Assembly: GCF_000316625.1 (NCBI RefSeq)
Contig: NC_019676.1
Span: forward strand, 5,970,501 to 6,034,500
Origin: Nostoc sp. PCC 7107
GTDB taxonomy: Bacteria; Cyanobacteriota; Cyanobacteriia; Cyanobacteriales; Nostocaceae
DNA: 64,000 nt
Direction of reading: 5' to 3'
Part shown: positions 37,001 to 45,604 of the stretch, one piece after another
How positions within the stretch are numbered: position 1 is the stretch's first letter
How the letters are laid out: each line of letters opens with the position of its first letter
Notes under the pieces: generated by a model
What the model was told of the DNA's origin: nothing
What the model saw: the letters and a program-made list of their open reading frames with translations, nothing else
Database searches by the model: none
Position numbers and translations under genes: made by a program

Positions 37001-39929
37001 CATCGCCGCCAACGCCAACAAAGCCGGAATACCAGAAATTACCGCCCTAAATTTGAATGTCCAAGCCCAAGACTATAATTTGCAACAGTTACCGATTAAT
37101 TTGCCTAATCAGGTAGCTGTGAAAGGCAAAGTAGATTTTAACGGTAGAGTTACAGGGAAGTTACCATTACCCAACGTCAACGGCAAAATTGCCTTACGCG
37201 ACTTGGTAGTCCAGAACATCGCTTTTGAGCCATTGTTAACAGGTAGTATTGATTCAGTCCAAGGACGCGGGTTGAATTTAGATTTAATTGGCAACCGCGA
37301 TCGCATTGCCCTAAATTTAGATGGCAATAATCGCCCCCAATCCTTCTTAGTACAGTGGCAAGATGCTGTAGCTAAAGGTCAATTTCAAGGCAATAATATC
37401 GCCCTGAATGTGCAGAATTTCCCCTTACAAATCTTAAATGTTTCTGTACCACCAGCCCTACGTTTAGGCACTGGGAAGGTAGCTGGGTTAATTAGTGGAG
37501 ATTTGCAAGTAAATCCCCAAACATTTGTTGCCGATGGCAATTTAGCGATCGCCCAACCGAAAATCGGACGCATCCAAGGCGACCAGTTAACCGCACAATT
37601 CAACTATGCCAATGGCAAAGCTACTCTCACTAGTAGCAAATTTATCAAAGGTAGCAGTATTTATGCTTTTGCGGGTAGTTTCGGGCAAACTCCCAGAGGG
37701 CCACAACTCCAAGGCAAACTCAACGTTAGCCAAGGTAAAATCCAAGATGTCTTAGCCGCAGCGCAGATATTTGAAATCCAAGACTTTCAACGAGGCATAT
37801 CAGAACCAGCTTATGGTACAGCCGCTGATTTAACTACCTACTCACGGGGTTTACCCAATCAACCTTTATTCGATCAACTGCGACGCTTGTACGAAATTGA
37901 TGCAGAATTAGCCCAACAGCAACAACAACGGCGTGATTCTAATTACTTACCAGAACTAGCAGACTTACAGGGAACATTTAACGGGGAAGTGGCTTTAGAT
38001 ACCGCAACAGCCAACGGACTATCAGTGCAGTTTGATATTAACGGACAGAACTTTACCTGGGGGAAAGAAGGCGAAAGCGATCGCTTCTACAATGCTAAAC
38101 AGATTATTGCCCAAGGTAGCTTTGAAAATGGTGTGTTGCAGTTTCGCCCGCTACGTGTGGAGTTAGACAGTGGTCTCTTAGCTTTTACCGGAAACATCGG
38201 CGGTAAAGACCAATCAGGTCAGTTGCGCGTTACTAATTTTCCCATCGCTTTAATTAATAACTTTGTCAAACTCCCAGTTGATATCACAGGTAATCTCAAC
38301 GCCTCAGCAGCTTTAGCAGGCGGTATTTCCAATCCCCAAGCCCAAGGCGAATTAGAAATTACCAATGGAACCCTCAATCAAAAGCCTGTAGAATCAGCTA
38401 CCGCCAGCTTTAGTTATATCAATGGCCGTTTAAACTTTGGCAGTAATGTTTCTGTGGCTGGGCCAGAACCAGTTAACATTACTGGCAGCATACCCTATCA
38501 GTTACCCTTCGCTACTACTGCACCCGCCAGTAATGAAATTAGCTTAGATGTGAAAGTCAGGAATGAAGGATTGGCACTGTTAAATCTTCTAACTGATCAG
38601 ATAGCCTTTGAAAAAGGTGAAGGGGAAATTGACCTAAAAGTAAGTGGAACTAGACAGCGCCCAGAGTTAACAGGAATTGCCGCTGTCAAAGATGCCACTT
38701 TTGTAGCCCAAGCTTTACCCGGTAAAATCAGACGGGTAACAGGTAAGATTAATTTCAATTTTGACCGCATTGTAGTAGAAAGTCTGCAAGGTAGATTTAG
38801 TCGAGGTCAAGTAGTTGCGGCTGGTGAACTTCCTGTATTTAATAATGAGGAACCGTCAAATAATCCCCTCACTGTCAATCTTGAGCAATTAAATTTAAAT
38901 CTCAAAGGATTATATAAAGGCGGCGCTAGTGGCAATTTACAAATTATTGGTTCAGCCTTAAACCCACTGATTGGCGGTCAAATTCGTTTATATGATGGTC
39001 AGGTTTTATTAGCAGAATCAACCAACACTAATCAATCTGCAACTAGCGATGCAGTCAAAGCCAACAAGCAAGATAAAACTGAGGCGAGAAATAATCCCAA
39101 TACAGCCAGATTAAATAATCTGCAATTAACATTAGGTAACAACATCCAAATTACCCGTCCCCCGATTCTCAGTTTTCTAGCTACAGGTAATCTGACAGTC
39201 AATGGTGCTTTAAGCGCTCCCATACCCGATGGTACAATCCGGCTACAAAAGGGTGGAGTGAATTTATTCACCACTCAGTTTAACTTGGCTCGCGGCTATA
39301 AAAATACAGCGACATTTAGGGCTGACCAACCGCGTGATCCTATCTTAGATGTGCAGTTATTTGCTAAGGTACTTGATGCAGTTCAAATTTCCGAGTTCTC
39401 TAGAAGCAGTAGCACAGGTGGATTAGGTTCTTTAGAAAGTGTGCGAGTTGAAGCGAGAGTCCAAGGGCCTGCTAGTAAACTCAACGAAAATCTCGAACTC
39501 ACCAGCAGTCCTTCACGCAGTCAAAACGAAATTGTTGCGTTGTTGGGTGGGGGATTTGTCGATACTCAAGGGCGTGCTGATAGCACATTAGGCTTAATTA
39601 ATATTGCTGGTTCAGCTGTATTTAATAACTTTCAGACAACGTTTAATCAAATTGCTAATGCTTTTGGCTTAAGTGAGTTTCGCATATTTCCAACTGTGAT
39701 TTCTGACAATCCCGAAGCTGGTAGAAACAGTTCTACATTAGAATTAGCCGCAGAAGCTGGTGTTGATATTTCCACGAAGTTTTCTATTTCCAGCATTAAA
39801 ATTTTAACTGCCAATGACCCTTTTCAATGGGGGATAAATTACCGTATTAACGATGAACTACGGGTGCGTGCTTCTACTAATTTAGAAGATGACAGTCGGG
39901 CAGTTATTGAATATCAGACACGGTTTTAG
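34077..39929 (+). CDS. TamB-domain translocation/assembly (AsmA-like) protein, 1950 aa
   Basis: One N-terminal membrane helix (about residues 21-43) anchors a very long beta-rich periplasmic protein. The C-terminal 350 residues are the TamB/DUF490 domain (QISEFSRSSSTGGLGSLESV, SPSRSQNEIVALLGGGF, ending RAVIEYQTRF). TamB-like proteins form hydrophobic grooves that move phospholipids between membranes and help assemble outer-membrane proteins. Residues about 670-920 contain nearly identical 70-residue repeats. A proline/Gln-rich insertion (ELAQQQQQRRDSN) is near 1285. It stands alone, with no tamA/omp85 gene adjacent. Confidence 0.92.
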   Translation: MTNSRHQENQFKYRTRVRMWLLILSRGCIPLLGIVLVGIILGIWRLQSFVQKELAPLAEQSLTNTINRPVKLGKVTNFSLTGVNFGASEIPATPTDPDKASVAAVEVGFNLWQLVFHRQLKLDVTLVNADVYIEQDKQGRWVSTTIAPPGKSGLIKTDLDNLRLRNGKVILLAHQSVGRVTSPVTFAQLNGSAQLVENNQLVKFDVAGLAETGGNVAIKGQALTKTLVADLQLQGKDLLAANVTNLVKLPLNLQTGRVNGDLQIKLAPEQTPLLYGSADLQKVTLQIPRVPQLLSNTEGDIYFKGTEIRLDNLNTDYGKIPLVANGIIDSQVGYQLTGRIKTVSIANAQTTLKLKLPVPVAGQLKADLQITGKATNPILSGAVATINTARIDKVNFKSITSKFEFSPNAALLTLRDIQGETTVGGEIIGGGKIALGKTPQLNLNFTAKNIGGDAIAKIYSSSQTFQIGKVAAIAKVTGTPNNARTFVQWQIPQATYPGRGEAIITSDRTVYFQNVALRVGRGVVRAVGRYANERWQADVTGDGVQLESFVNKNQLQNISLDGAEFNGRLILAGTSGPFQIASIRTQGAAVQIAGGAIAIASVQLQNQNFAAQLVANNINLGRILKQAPPALQGRLAGTFQIAGNRDNLSLKTISGTGKANLSVAGGTVTATNIQLANGIYQAQLVANNLALQQLTPNTQQLRGRLAGQFNVAGSVESFKPQNIQASGQAKLTVGGGTITAANIKVNDGRYQAQLQANNVPVQRLTKVPPQFQGDLTGQLNVAGSVTSFQPQTIQASGQGKLNIAGGTITAANIQVNNGRYQTQIQANNVPLQKLVAVPPQFQGALTGQLNVAGSVTSFQPQTIQASGQGKLNIAGGTITATNIQVNNGRYQAVVDAAGVQLTKLNQQLRGQLGGRLQVAGALGSATLANVNASGNVQLSQGLPGLERPLTAAIAWNGEKLAINQLTAPGLNVTGDIAANANKAGIPEITALNLNVQAQDYNLQQLPINLPNQVAVKGKVDFNGRVTGKLPLPNVNGKIALRDLVVQNIAFEPLLTGSIDSVQGRGLNLDLIGNRDRIALNLDGNNRPQSFLVQWQDAVAKGQFQGNNIALNVQNFPLQILNVSVPPALRLGTGKVAGLISGDLQVNPQTFVADGNLAIAQPKIGRIQGDQLTAQFNYANGKATLTSSKFIKGSSIYAFAGSFGQTPRGPQLQGKLNVSQGKIQDVLAAAQIFEIQDFQRGISEPAYGTAADLTTYSRGLPNQPLFDQLRRLYEIDAELAQQQQQRRDSNYLPELADLQGTFNGEVALDTATANGLSVQFDINGQNFTWGKEGESDRFYNAKQIIAQGSFENGVLQFRPLRVELDSGLLAFTGNIGGKDQSGQLRVTNFPIALINNFVKLPVDITGNLNASAALAGGISNPQAQGELEITNGTLNQKPVESATASFSYINGRLNFGSNVSVAGPEPVNITGSIPYQLPFATTAPASNEISLDVKVRNEGLALLNLLTDQIAFEKGEGEIDLKVSGTRQRPELTGIAAVKDATFVAQALPGKIRRVTGKINFNFDRIVVESLQGRFSRGQVVAAGELPVFNNEEPSNNPLTVNLEQLNLNLKGLYKGGASGNLQIIGSALNPLIGGQIRLYDGQVLLAESTNTNQSATSDAVKANKQDKTEARNNPNTARLNNLQLTLGNNIQITRPPILSFLATGNLTVNGALSAPIPDGTIRLQKGGVNLFTTQFNLARGYKNTATFRADQPRDPILDVQLFAKVLDAVQISEFSRSSSTGGLGSLESVRVEARVQGPASKLNENLELTSSPSRSQNEIVALLGGGFVDTQGRADSTLGLINIAGSAVFNNFQTTFNQIANAFGLSEFRIFPTVISDNPEAGRNSSTLELAAEAGVDISTKFSISSIKILTANDPFQWGINYRINDELRVRASTNLEDDSRAVIEYQTRF
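36015..36774 (+). repeat. Tandem 210-bp repeats inside the TamB gene
   Basis: Four consecutive units align on the anchor around TCCTTCAAGCCGCAAAAT-like sequence at 36225, 36435 and 36645, exactly 210 bp (70 codons) apart; the first unit (about 36015) is more diverged. The last two units are nearly identical at the DNA level (for example the shared SGQGKLNIAGGTITA coding stretch). This points to recent duplication or gene conversion. Confidence 0.85.
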
Positions 39930-39967
39930 ATAAAAATAGCGGATATTTTGCCCCACTATCCATAACT

Positions 39968-40123
39968 ACATAGCATTTCCTCATCTGCTGAAATACTAAA
40001 TACATTGCTAATAAAATTAGGCAACTCCACCGAAGTTTGCTTGGAGGGAAACCCTCCTGGCAACTTCTCTCTGCGTTCAAAAACATTAGTTTTGTAACTC
40101 ACTTAACCGGAAATCGCTATAAG
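39968..40123 (+). repeat. Dispersed repeat, copy 1 (interrupted)
   Basis: The sequence from ACATAGCATTTCC through CTAATAAAATTAGGCAAC, and from CTGCGTTCAAAAACAT to CACTTAACCGGAAATCGCTA, matches 59231-59344 in reverse complement. Copy 1 is longer by about 42 bases because of an inserted hairpin unit (about 40027-40068) flanked by GGCAAC on both sides. Confidence 0.85.
40031..40068. repeat. REP-like double hairpin nested in the dispersed repeat
   Basis: GAAGTTTGC and GGCAACTTC outer arms enclose GGAGGG-AAA-CCCTCC. It shares the design of the unit at 13440-13482 and is missing from the other copy of the surrounding repeat at 59231-59344, so it arrived by insertion. Confidence 0.75.
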
Positions 40124-40365
40124 ACAGGCAATTTTCTCAATTTATATCAGTGAAAGGTAATAGTTAAAAGGATTACAAGCTTTGTAGATGCTATGTTTCA
40201 TTTAAAAGTTCATAATATTTTTTTATCGATTTAACAAACAAGAATATTTGCTCCTATTGAGTTGTTAGCTCTAATATTTATGACATAAGTGGCTAAGGTA
40301 CCTAGCTAAAACAACACAATCCATTCTCCAGATGTTGGAGATTTACATTACCTTACGCAACAATC

Positions 40366-41037
40366 ATGAATTGGCTAACTAGTACGATAATTATTGGCAT
40401 CTCTGCTGCTTTTGCCACTACTTTTGATGACAATTTATATTTGACAGCTTTTTTTGGTAAAGTTAATCGTCATTTTCGTCCACAAAATATTATTATTGGT
40501 GAATTTTTAGGGTTTACTGTACTAGTATTTGCTAGTCTTCCTGGTTTTTTAGGTGGTTTAATTTTACCCACAGCTTGGATTGGCTTGCTAGGTTTTTTAC
40601 CTATAGCCATTGGGATTAATCATCTATTAACGCGAGAACAAGCGGAAGAAGCAGTACAAACTGTATCGGTTGATTTTTCGGCTTCTACAACCAAGCGCCC
40701 AAAAAAATCCCTATGGGCGACTTTACGCGACCGTCAAACTTACCGTGTTTCTGCTGTCACCATTGCAAATGGCGGGAATAACATTGGAATTTATGTACCA
40801 CTGTTTGCTAGTAGTAATCTCCCAAGTTTGGGCGTAATTCTCTGTGTTTGCTATCTAACTGTGGGAATATGGTGTTTTCTATCTTACAATTTAACGCGTA
40901 ATCCTCTGTTAGCTCCTATGCTGACTCGCTATGGTCGCAAAGTCTTTCCGTTAGTATTAATCTACTTGGGATGTTCGATTCTCATTAAGAGCGAATCATA
41001 TCAGCTTTTCTCAGCGATCGCTATGTTTTCTCACTAA
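40366..41037 (+). CDS. CadD-family cadmium resistance transporter-like protein
   Basis: A 223-residue membrane protein with six hydrophobic segments. The signature ANGGNNIGIYVPLFAS and the start FATTFDDNLYLTAFF match the CadD family (a branch of the LysE superfamily). A basic, Lys-rich cytosolic loop (STTKRPKKSLW) splits the protein in two. CadD proteins confer cadmium resistance in staphylococci; the cyanobacterial substrate is not proven. No regulator is adjacent. Confidence 0.85.
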   Translation: MNWLTSTIIIGISAAFATTFDDNLYLTAFFGKVNRHFRPQNIIIGEFLGFTVLVFASLPGFLGGLILPTAWIGLLGFLPIAIGINHLLTREQAEEAVQTVSVDFSASTTKRPKKSLWATLRDRQTYRVSAVTIANGGNNIGIYVPLFASSNLPSLGVILCVCYLTVGIWCFLSYNLTRNPLLAPMLTRYGRKVFPLVLIYLGCSILIKSESYQLFSAIAMFSH

Positions 41038-41084
41038 ATTTAGCAAATATAGCAAAGTGCTGAATCAAAAGCACTTTCACTGCT

Positions 41085-42407
41085 TTATTTATAAATGTTT
41101 TCCCTTAATTGTGAAAAAACATGATAAGCTTCCATCTGTGATTTTCCCTGGGAATTATGCCGATTTTTCTGAACTTTAATCAAGTTATATTCAATATTTT
41201 CAGCGTAGATGGCAAAAGTTATATTAAATATTTCCAGAAAATGAATCACCCATTTACATTCATCTTGGGGTAATTTTTCGTAATAGCGAATTAAATGTGC
41301 AATTCTAATTTCTAGATGGCTGCGGGAATTTTGACAAATTAAGATAATTTTGAGTAATATAATCACCAAGGTTAATGGATGACCTTGAGATAGCAATAAA
41401 GTAAATAGCTGTGAAGGCTCTCGACCATTTTCGGTTGTCAGACAATCAATCAGACGATTACAGCTTCTCAGAAACAAGTTTTTATCTAAAATTTCTTCAT
41501 CACACTCTGGTTTCCAGTTAGATAAATTTTCTGTTAGCTGGCGATTTAAAGTTTTGACAAAAGCTAGGTTTTTAACAGAAAAAAACAAGTACTTACGTAC
41601 ACTTTCTTTAAATTCTTTAAAGGTTTGACCCTGAGTTTGTTTAATAAATATATGGGCTAAATTTTCATAACTAAACGCACCTTTTTTAACGATAATCATT
41701 TTTATTAGACGCAAAACATTATCGCCCAAAATACTAGGATTTACATAGCGTGTATTACTAGAAGCAGCAGACTGAGAACGAGCAATATACATTGCTAATT
41801 CAAACTTAAAGGTGTCTTTCATTTGCTGAGAAAGTTGCTGGGCTGCTTCTTGTTGCTCTTTGGGGTTATTAGCATCAAGAGATTGAGCAACTAATAAATA
41901 AGCTGCATAACGATTAGCCCAATGGACTTTGCTTTTATGATCATGTTTGTTGGCAAATAATTTTAATTCTTGATAATCGTCACTTTTAACAAAATTTTCT
42001 AGCCAGCTTTTATAAATATGCAAACTGGTATAACTACTTTTTTTGCAGCTTATATCATAATTAATCAATAAGTTAATTAATTGTTGAATATATTCATGTT
42101 CTCTTTTAGATGCCCAGTTATTGACGATGATATAGCAGCAGCGTTTGATAGTATTGCGAAATTCCTGTTCGTTATTAGCTAACAGGAGTTTACGAATGAT
42201 GGGTACAGTATTTAAACTTCCTGATTCGAGAAAATCGAAAAATAATCTTTTAAATTCTTGCAATACCTCTTCTGGTGGCTTTTGATTAACAATTTCCATG
42301 AAGAAGCCATATACTTTTTCTTGCCCAAGTTGGAGATTTAATGGCTGAAGATGGGTTTTAATAAAATTTGGCTCTTCTAAATCCGTAAATAAGCTATGAG
42401 TGGTCAT
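41085..42407 (-). CDS. Hypothetical helical protein, 440 aa
   Basis: A long soluble alpha-helical protein, rich in Leu, Lys, Asn and Gln, with no membrane segment, signal peptide or catalytic motif I can identify. The ATG at 42407 is chosen over an upstream TTG. A heavily aromatic and Arg-containing C-terminus (EAYHVFSQLRENIYK) ends it. The layout suggests an all-helical scaffold. No family is recognised, and the neighbours give no clue. Confidence 0.7.
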   Translation of the reverse strand: MTTHSLFTDLEEPNFIKTHLQPLNLQLGQEKVYGFFMEIVNQKPPEEVLQEFKRLFFDFLESGSLNTVPIIRKLLLANNEQEFRNTIKRCCYIIVNNWASKREHEYIQQLINLLINYDISCKKSSYTSLHIYKSWLENFVKSDDYQELKLFANKHDHKSKVHWANRYAAYLLVAQSLDANNPKEQQEAAQQLSQQMKDTFKFELAMYIARSQSAASSNTRYVNPSILGDNVLRLIKMIIVKKGAFSYENLAHIFIKQTQGQTFKEFKESVRKYLFFSVKNLAFVKTLNRQLTENLSNWKPECDEEILDKNLFLRSCNRLIDCLTTENGREPSQLFTLLLSQGHPLTLVIILLKIILICQNSRSHLEIRIAHLIRYYEKLPQDECKWVIHFLEIFNITFAIYAENIEYNLIKVQKNRHNSQGKSQMEAYHVFSQLRENIYK

Positions 42408-42779
42408 GGAAGTTCTCAAGACCAATGAAGTGTATGAATCTATTATTTATTAGATTAACTTTGTCAGCCACCAGTATCAATCAAGTTTTCAAAGATAAAG
42501 TAATTTTTTGAATGAGTTTTGATGAATTTACTTAAATTTTCTTCAAGATTCAATTGAAAAAACTAAATTTTTCGGGGGAATTACGGAAACAAGGCTGAAG
42601 CAGCAAGATGACGAATCAAGGGTAAAGACTGAAATTTTACAAAGAAAAGGTGAAATACCGGAACTGGATATAGGGCTTTTAGGTGTAGGAGAGGGCAGTT
42701 AATTTTATAGCTCGTTTAAATTAAGTGCGATCGCCACCAGCACTCTCATCCAAAAAAGCTGACGATAGCTTTTAAGAGA
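42408..42779. other. Intergenic region, no supported gene
   Basis: This AT-rich stretch of about 370 bp separates the 440-residue protein gene from an accessory block; it marks the left edge of a change in base composition. Confidence 0.4.
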
Positions 42780-43020
42780 GTAACCTTTCTTAAATGAGTT
42801 GCCGTGGGTCTAGGGGTATGGGGTGGCAGCAGACCCAGATTGAAATTATGGCCGCTACCATGCAGCACACCGACATACCCGATCGCCATTGCAGACTCAC
42901 TGCCCACACACTCAAGTACTGACTCTGCACTACCTTGGGCCATCTCTTGCACCGCCGCGATGGGTTCAACACCCGGTCGTGTGGCAGCAAGAGCGCCACA
43001 TAAACCCACGGACAGAGCAT
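42780..43020 (-). pseudogene. Zinc-type alcohol dehydrogenase remnant
   Basis: The minus-strand frame reads LSVGLCGALAATRPG, then AAVQEMAQGSAESVLECVGS, then AMAIGYVGVLHG. This follows the coenzyme domain of zinc-dependent alcohol dehydrogenases (VGLCGVLAARRLG ... GADAVLECVGT ... GGRVGYVGVPHG). Large parts are missing (zinc ligands, most of the Rossmann fold), and pieces are joined by deletions. It lies just downstream of the alpha/beta hydrolase on the same strand and probably once formed part of that operon. Confidence 0.7.
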
Positions 43021-43038
43021 CAGTTGGCAATTGCTCGC

Positions 43039-44130
43039 TTACGGACTGAGATGCTGGTTGAAAAAGGATGCGAGCTTGTCCCACGGGATCAGATTTACCC
43101 GGTCATACAAATCGACATGTCCCGCGTTCGGAACGATGTAGAGATCCTTTGGCTCGGCTGCACGTTTATAGGCATCTTCGCTGAACTCCCTAGAATGCGC
43201 GTTGTCACCCGTGATGAACAGCATAGGACGAGGCGAAATCGTCTCAATGTCATTGAACGGGTAGAAGTTCATGAATTTGATGTTGCTGGTAAGTGTCGGG
43301 TGCGTTGTCCGTTTCGGCGATGAACCTTGGGGGGTGTATTCGCCCCTGGGAGTGCGGTAGAAGTCATAAAATTCAAGCTCAATAGCGGTGGAGTTCTCAT
43401 TCAGTTCATGCACAGTTCCGCTTGTGTATTTGGTCTCCCCGCCCGTGAATTCTGCATAGCGTTGTTCAGCTGCCTCTGCGATCGCTTTCTTTCTCTGTTC
43501 AAGGGTCGTAGAATTTCTCAATCCGTTACGGTTGGCTGTACCCATATCGTACATACTGACCGTTGCAATGGCCTTCAGGCGCGGGTCAAGTTTGGCGGCG
43601 CTGATGGCAAAGCTCCCGCTACCGCAAATCCCAATAACGCCAATCCGCGCCCTGTCAACGAATGGCCTGGTACCCAGAAAATCGACCGCAGCACTGAAAT
43701 CCTCGGCATAAATATCCGGCGAAACAACGTTGCGGGGCTGCCCCTCGCTTTCGCCCCAGAATGACAAATCAAGGGACAAGGTGACGAACCCTTGTTCAGC
43801 CAGTTTTTGGGCATACAGGTTTGCGCTTTGTTCTTTGACTGCACCCATTGGATGTCCAACAATGATTGCGGGATTCTTAGCGTTCTGACTCAAGGCTTTG
43901 GGAATGAAGAGATTCCCGGCAACCTGCATGTTGTATTGATTTTTGAACGTAATCTTTTGCATAGTTACTTTATCGCTCTTATAGAAGTTGTCCGCCCCCT
44001 TGACCACAGCAGACTGTTGTACGGGTGCTTGGGGAATTTTACGCGAGACTTGTGTTTTGTCTAGCGCGAATGCTGCCGTTGTACAGATCGCACTTATCAA
44101 GAGAGTTGGTATTAAAATACGGTATTTCAT
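43039..44130 (-). CDS. Secreted alpha/beta hydrolase (dienelactone-hydrolase-like)
   Basis: A 363-residue protein. A signal peptide (residues about 1-22, ending AAFA) precedes an alpha/beta-hydrolase fold with the oxyanion region VGHPMGAVKE, the nucleophile elbow GVIGICGSGSF (Cys169, not the usual Ser), an acid in LFITGDNAHSREF and the catalytic His in NAGHVDLYD. A Cys nucleophile is normal for dienelactone hydrolase relatives. GC content is higher than its surroundings, indicating transfer. It is in an operon with the cyclophilin-like and cupin genes. Confidence 0.88.
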   Translation of the reverse strand: MKYRILIPTLLISAICTTAAFALDKTQVSRKIPQAPVQQSAVVKGADNFYKSDKVTMQKITFKNQYNMQVAGNLFIPKALSQNAKNPAIIVGHPMGAVKEQSANLYAQKLAEQGFVTLSLDLSFWGESEGQPRNVVSPDIYAEDFSAAVDFLGTRPFVDRARIGVIGICGSGSFAISAAKLDPRLKAIATVSMYDMGTANRNGLRNSTTLEQRKKAIAEAAEQRYAEFTGGETKYTSGTVHELNENSTAIELEFYDFYRTPRGEYTPQGSSPKRTTHPTLTSNIKFMNFYPFNDIETISPRPMLFITGDNAHSREFSEDAYKRAAEPKDLYIVPNAGHVDLYDRVNLIPWDKLASFFNQHLSP

Positions 44131-44210
44131 AATTTCTTCGTAGATGTAGATTTATCTAACGGGTTTACTTCAGTTAAATCGTTGTAAGCCGCTTTCTTGC
44201 TGTATCCGCT

Positions 44211-44738
44211 TTATTGCGATCGCAACTCGATCATTACTTCTACAGAACCCGGCACAGTCAATGCCTCGATGTCACCGTCAATTTTTCCGAGGATGACGAG
44301 TCCGTTTGAGTAGCCAAAATCGTTGTAATACATCGCCAAATTTCCCCAGGGAGCGTAATACGCGATATCTCCAACCGCAGGATCGCTGCCCGGAGGTGCA
44401 TCTTCTGTCGATAATCGTCTTGGCAAATCACTAACTTTTTCGGTGTTTGCGTAGTCTTTCAACGTCAGCGTTAATGGCAGCAGGGAAATAAAATCCTGAG
44501 TAGTTTTGCTATCAATCAACGTCGCTGTCACAACTTCGTTTCTGATCCTGATGTTGATCTTCATGCTGTTTGCCTGCTCGGTTGATAGTTTAGTCGGTGT
44601 CTCTGACGGGGCATTGTTAGTCATCCTGGTATCGGCACGACAGGCTGAAGAACTCAGGGACATTGCTAAAGCGAGGAGCAAAATTAGCATTCGCTTCTGA
44701 CCGTTTTTCCCTCTAGCAGGAAGGTATTTCAAAAGCAT
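44211..44738 (-). CDS. Cyclophilin-like fold lipoprotein
   Basis: A 175-residue protein. The N-terminal LLLALAMSLSSSAC is a lipobox ending in Cys33, so the mature protein is likely lipid-anchored. The rest follows the cyclophilin-like (Cyclophil_like) domain: KINIRIRNEVVTATLIDS, RLSTEDAPPGSDPAVGDIAYY and WGNLAMYYNDFGYSNGLVIL. A GGGGAG ribosome site precedes the start, which overlaps the end of the cupin gene. Function is unknown; such proteins often sit next to AraC regulators, dehydrogenases and cupins. Confidence 0.85.
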   Translation of the reverse strand: MLLKYLPARGKNGQKRMLILLLALAMSLSSSACRADTRMTNNAPSETPTKLSTEQANSMKINIRIRNEVVTATLIDSKTTQDFISLLPLTLTLKDYANTEKVSDLPRRLSTEDAPPGSDPAVGDIAYYAPWGNLAMYYNDFGYSNGLVILGKIDGDIEALTVPGSVEVMIELRSQ

Positions 44739-45238
44739 CAGGATCTCCCCTCATACTGCTCGTCGCTGACCTGTTCCATCCAGTCCACAGGGCTGCCGTT
44801 GAGCGCCTCGTGAATGGCAGTATGAGTCATGGCTGTAGTGGCTGTAGCTCCGTGCCAGTGTTTTACACCGGGTGGAATCCATACGACATCACCAGATCTA
44901 ATTTCCTGAATTTGACCGCCCCACTGCTGAACACAGCCAATTCCATCCGTGACAATGAGGGTTTGCCCCAGAGGATGCGTGTGTCATGCGGTTCGGGCAC
45001 CTGGCTCGAAGGTGACACTTGCGCCAGATGTGCGTGATGGATCGTGTGCTGGAAAAAGAGGATTGATGCGGACAGAACCCGTGAAATAGTCGGCAGATCC
45101 TTCAGTGGAAGGCTGCAAACCGTTCCGCGTAATCTCCACTTTCTGTAAGCGATCGCCAGATGAGACTTGTGTATGCCCTGCCTGGGCAAAACCCAAAGCC
45201 AATAAGGAAAATGCCATAGGCATCGTGAGACGTTTCAT
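44738..45238 (-). pseudogene. Cupin-domain protein with an in-frame TGA
   Basis: The frame reads from MKRLTMPMAFSLLALGFAQA (signal peptide) to FEPGARTA, then a TGA at 44984-44986, and continues in the same frame as [20 protein letters not shown] and [20 protein letters not shown] to a second stop at 44738. The TGA sits where family members have Trp (GARTAWHTHPLGQ), so a TGG to TGA change is the only lesion. The intact protein would be 166 residues with the cupin metal-binding His residues all after the stop. It is the first gene of the minus-strand operon. Confidence 0.85.
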
Positions 45239-45604
45239 TTCTGTTCCTCCATTCTTGTGCTTAGTCAGGCAACGCTTTCCTACAGTGAGCGATGCCTACA
45301 GTGGATTGGGTGGGATGATGCTTCTTGTGCAATTCTGAGAAGCACTTGACCAAACAAACCTGAGTTTTCTCTTGGATAAAAGTCCAGACGCTTACCAAAA
45401 GCCAGAATCACTTTTCATTGCTTTAACTTCATTCTATGAATCCTGAAAGGCAAGCAATAGAACGATAGTCTAAGATAGTTGTACAATCCTGCAAACTTAC
45501 ACTCGTTTCAGATCAAGTCACGCTAGATTTTTATAAAGGGCTGGTATACCAAACCCTTGTCGAAGCTTGATGTATCCAAAAGTTTGTTTAAATCGGTATT
45601 AGAA
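45239..45604. other. Divergent regulatory region between the cupin operon and araC gene
   Basis: A gap of about 365 bp. Two direct copies of CCTACAGTG at 45279-45287 and 45295-45303 are 16 bp apart, a spacing compatible with an AraC-type activator site near the cupin start. No gene is seen. Confidence 0.4.
45279..45303. promoter_or_regulatory. Possible AraC-type operator (direct repeats)
   Basis: CCTACAGTG occurs twice, start to start 16 bp, about 40-65 bases upstream of the cupin ATG. Binding by the neighbouring AraC protein is inferred, not shown. Confidence 0.3.

Larger units (their letters stand above)
39930..40365. other. Intergenic region with nested repeats
   Basis: About 436 bp between the TamB and cadmium-type transporter genes. 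It contains the larger copy of a dispersed repeat (39968-40123) and a REP-like unit nested in it; the rest is AT-rich. Confidence 0.6.

Noticed and set aside
43327-43764. 145-codon plus-strand frame inside the alpha/beta hydrolase
   Set aside because: It is antisense to a convincing signal-peptide hydrolase; open by codon bias of the real gene.
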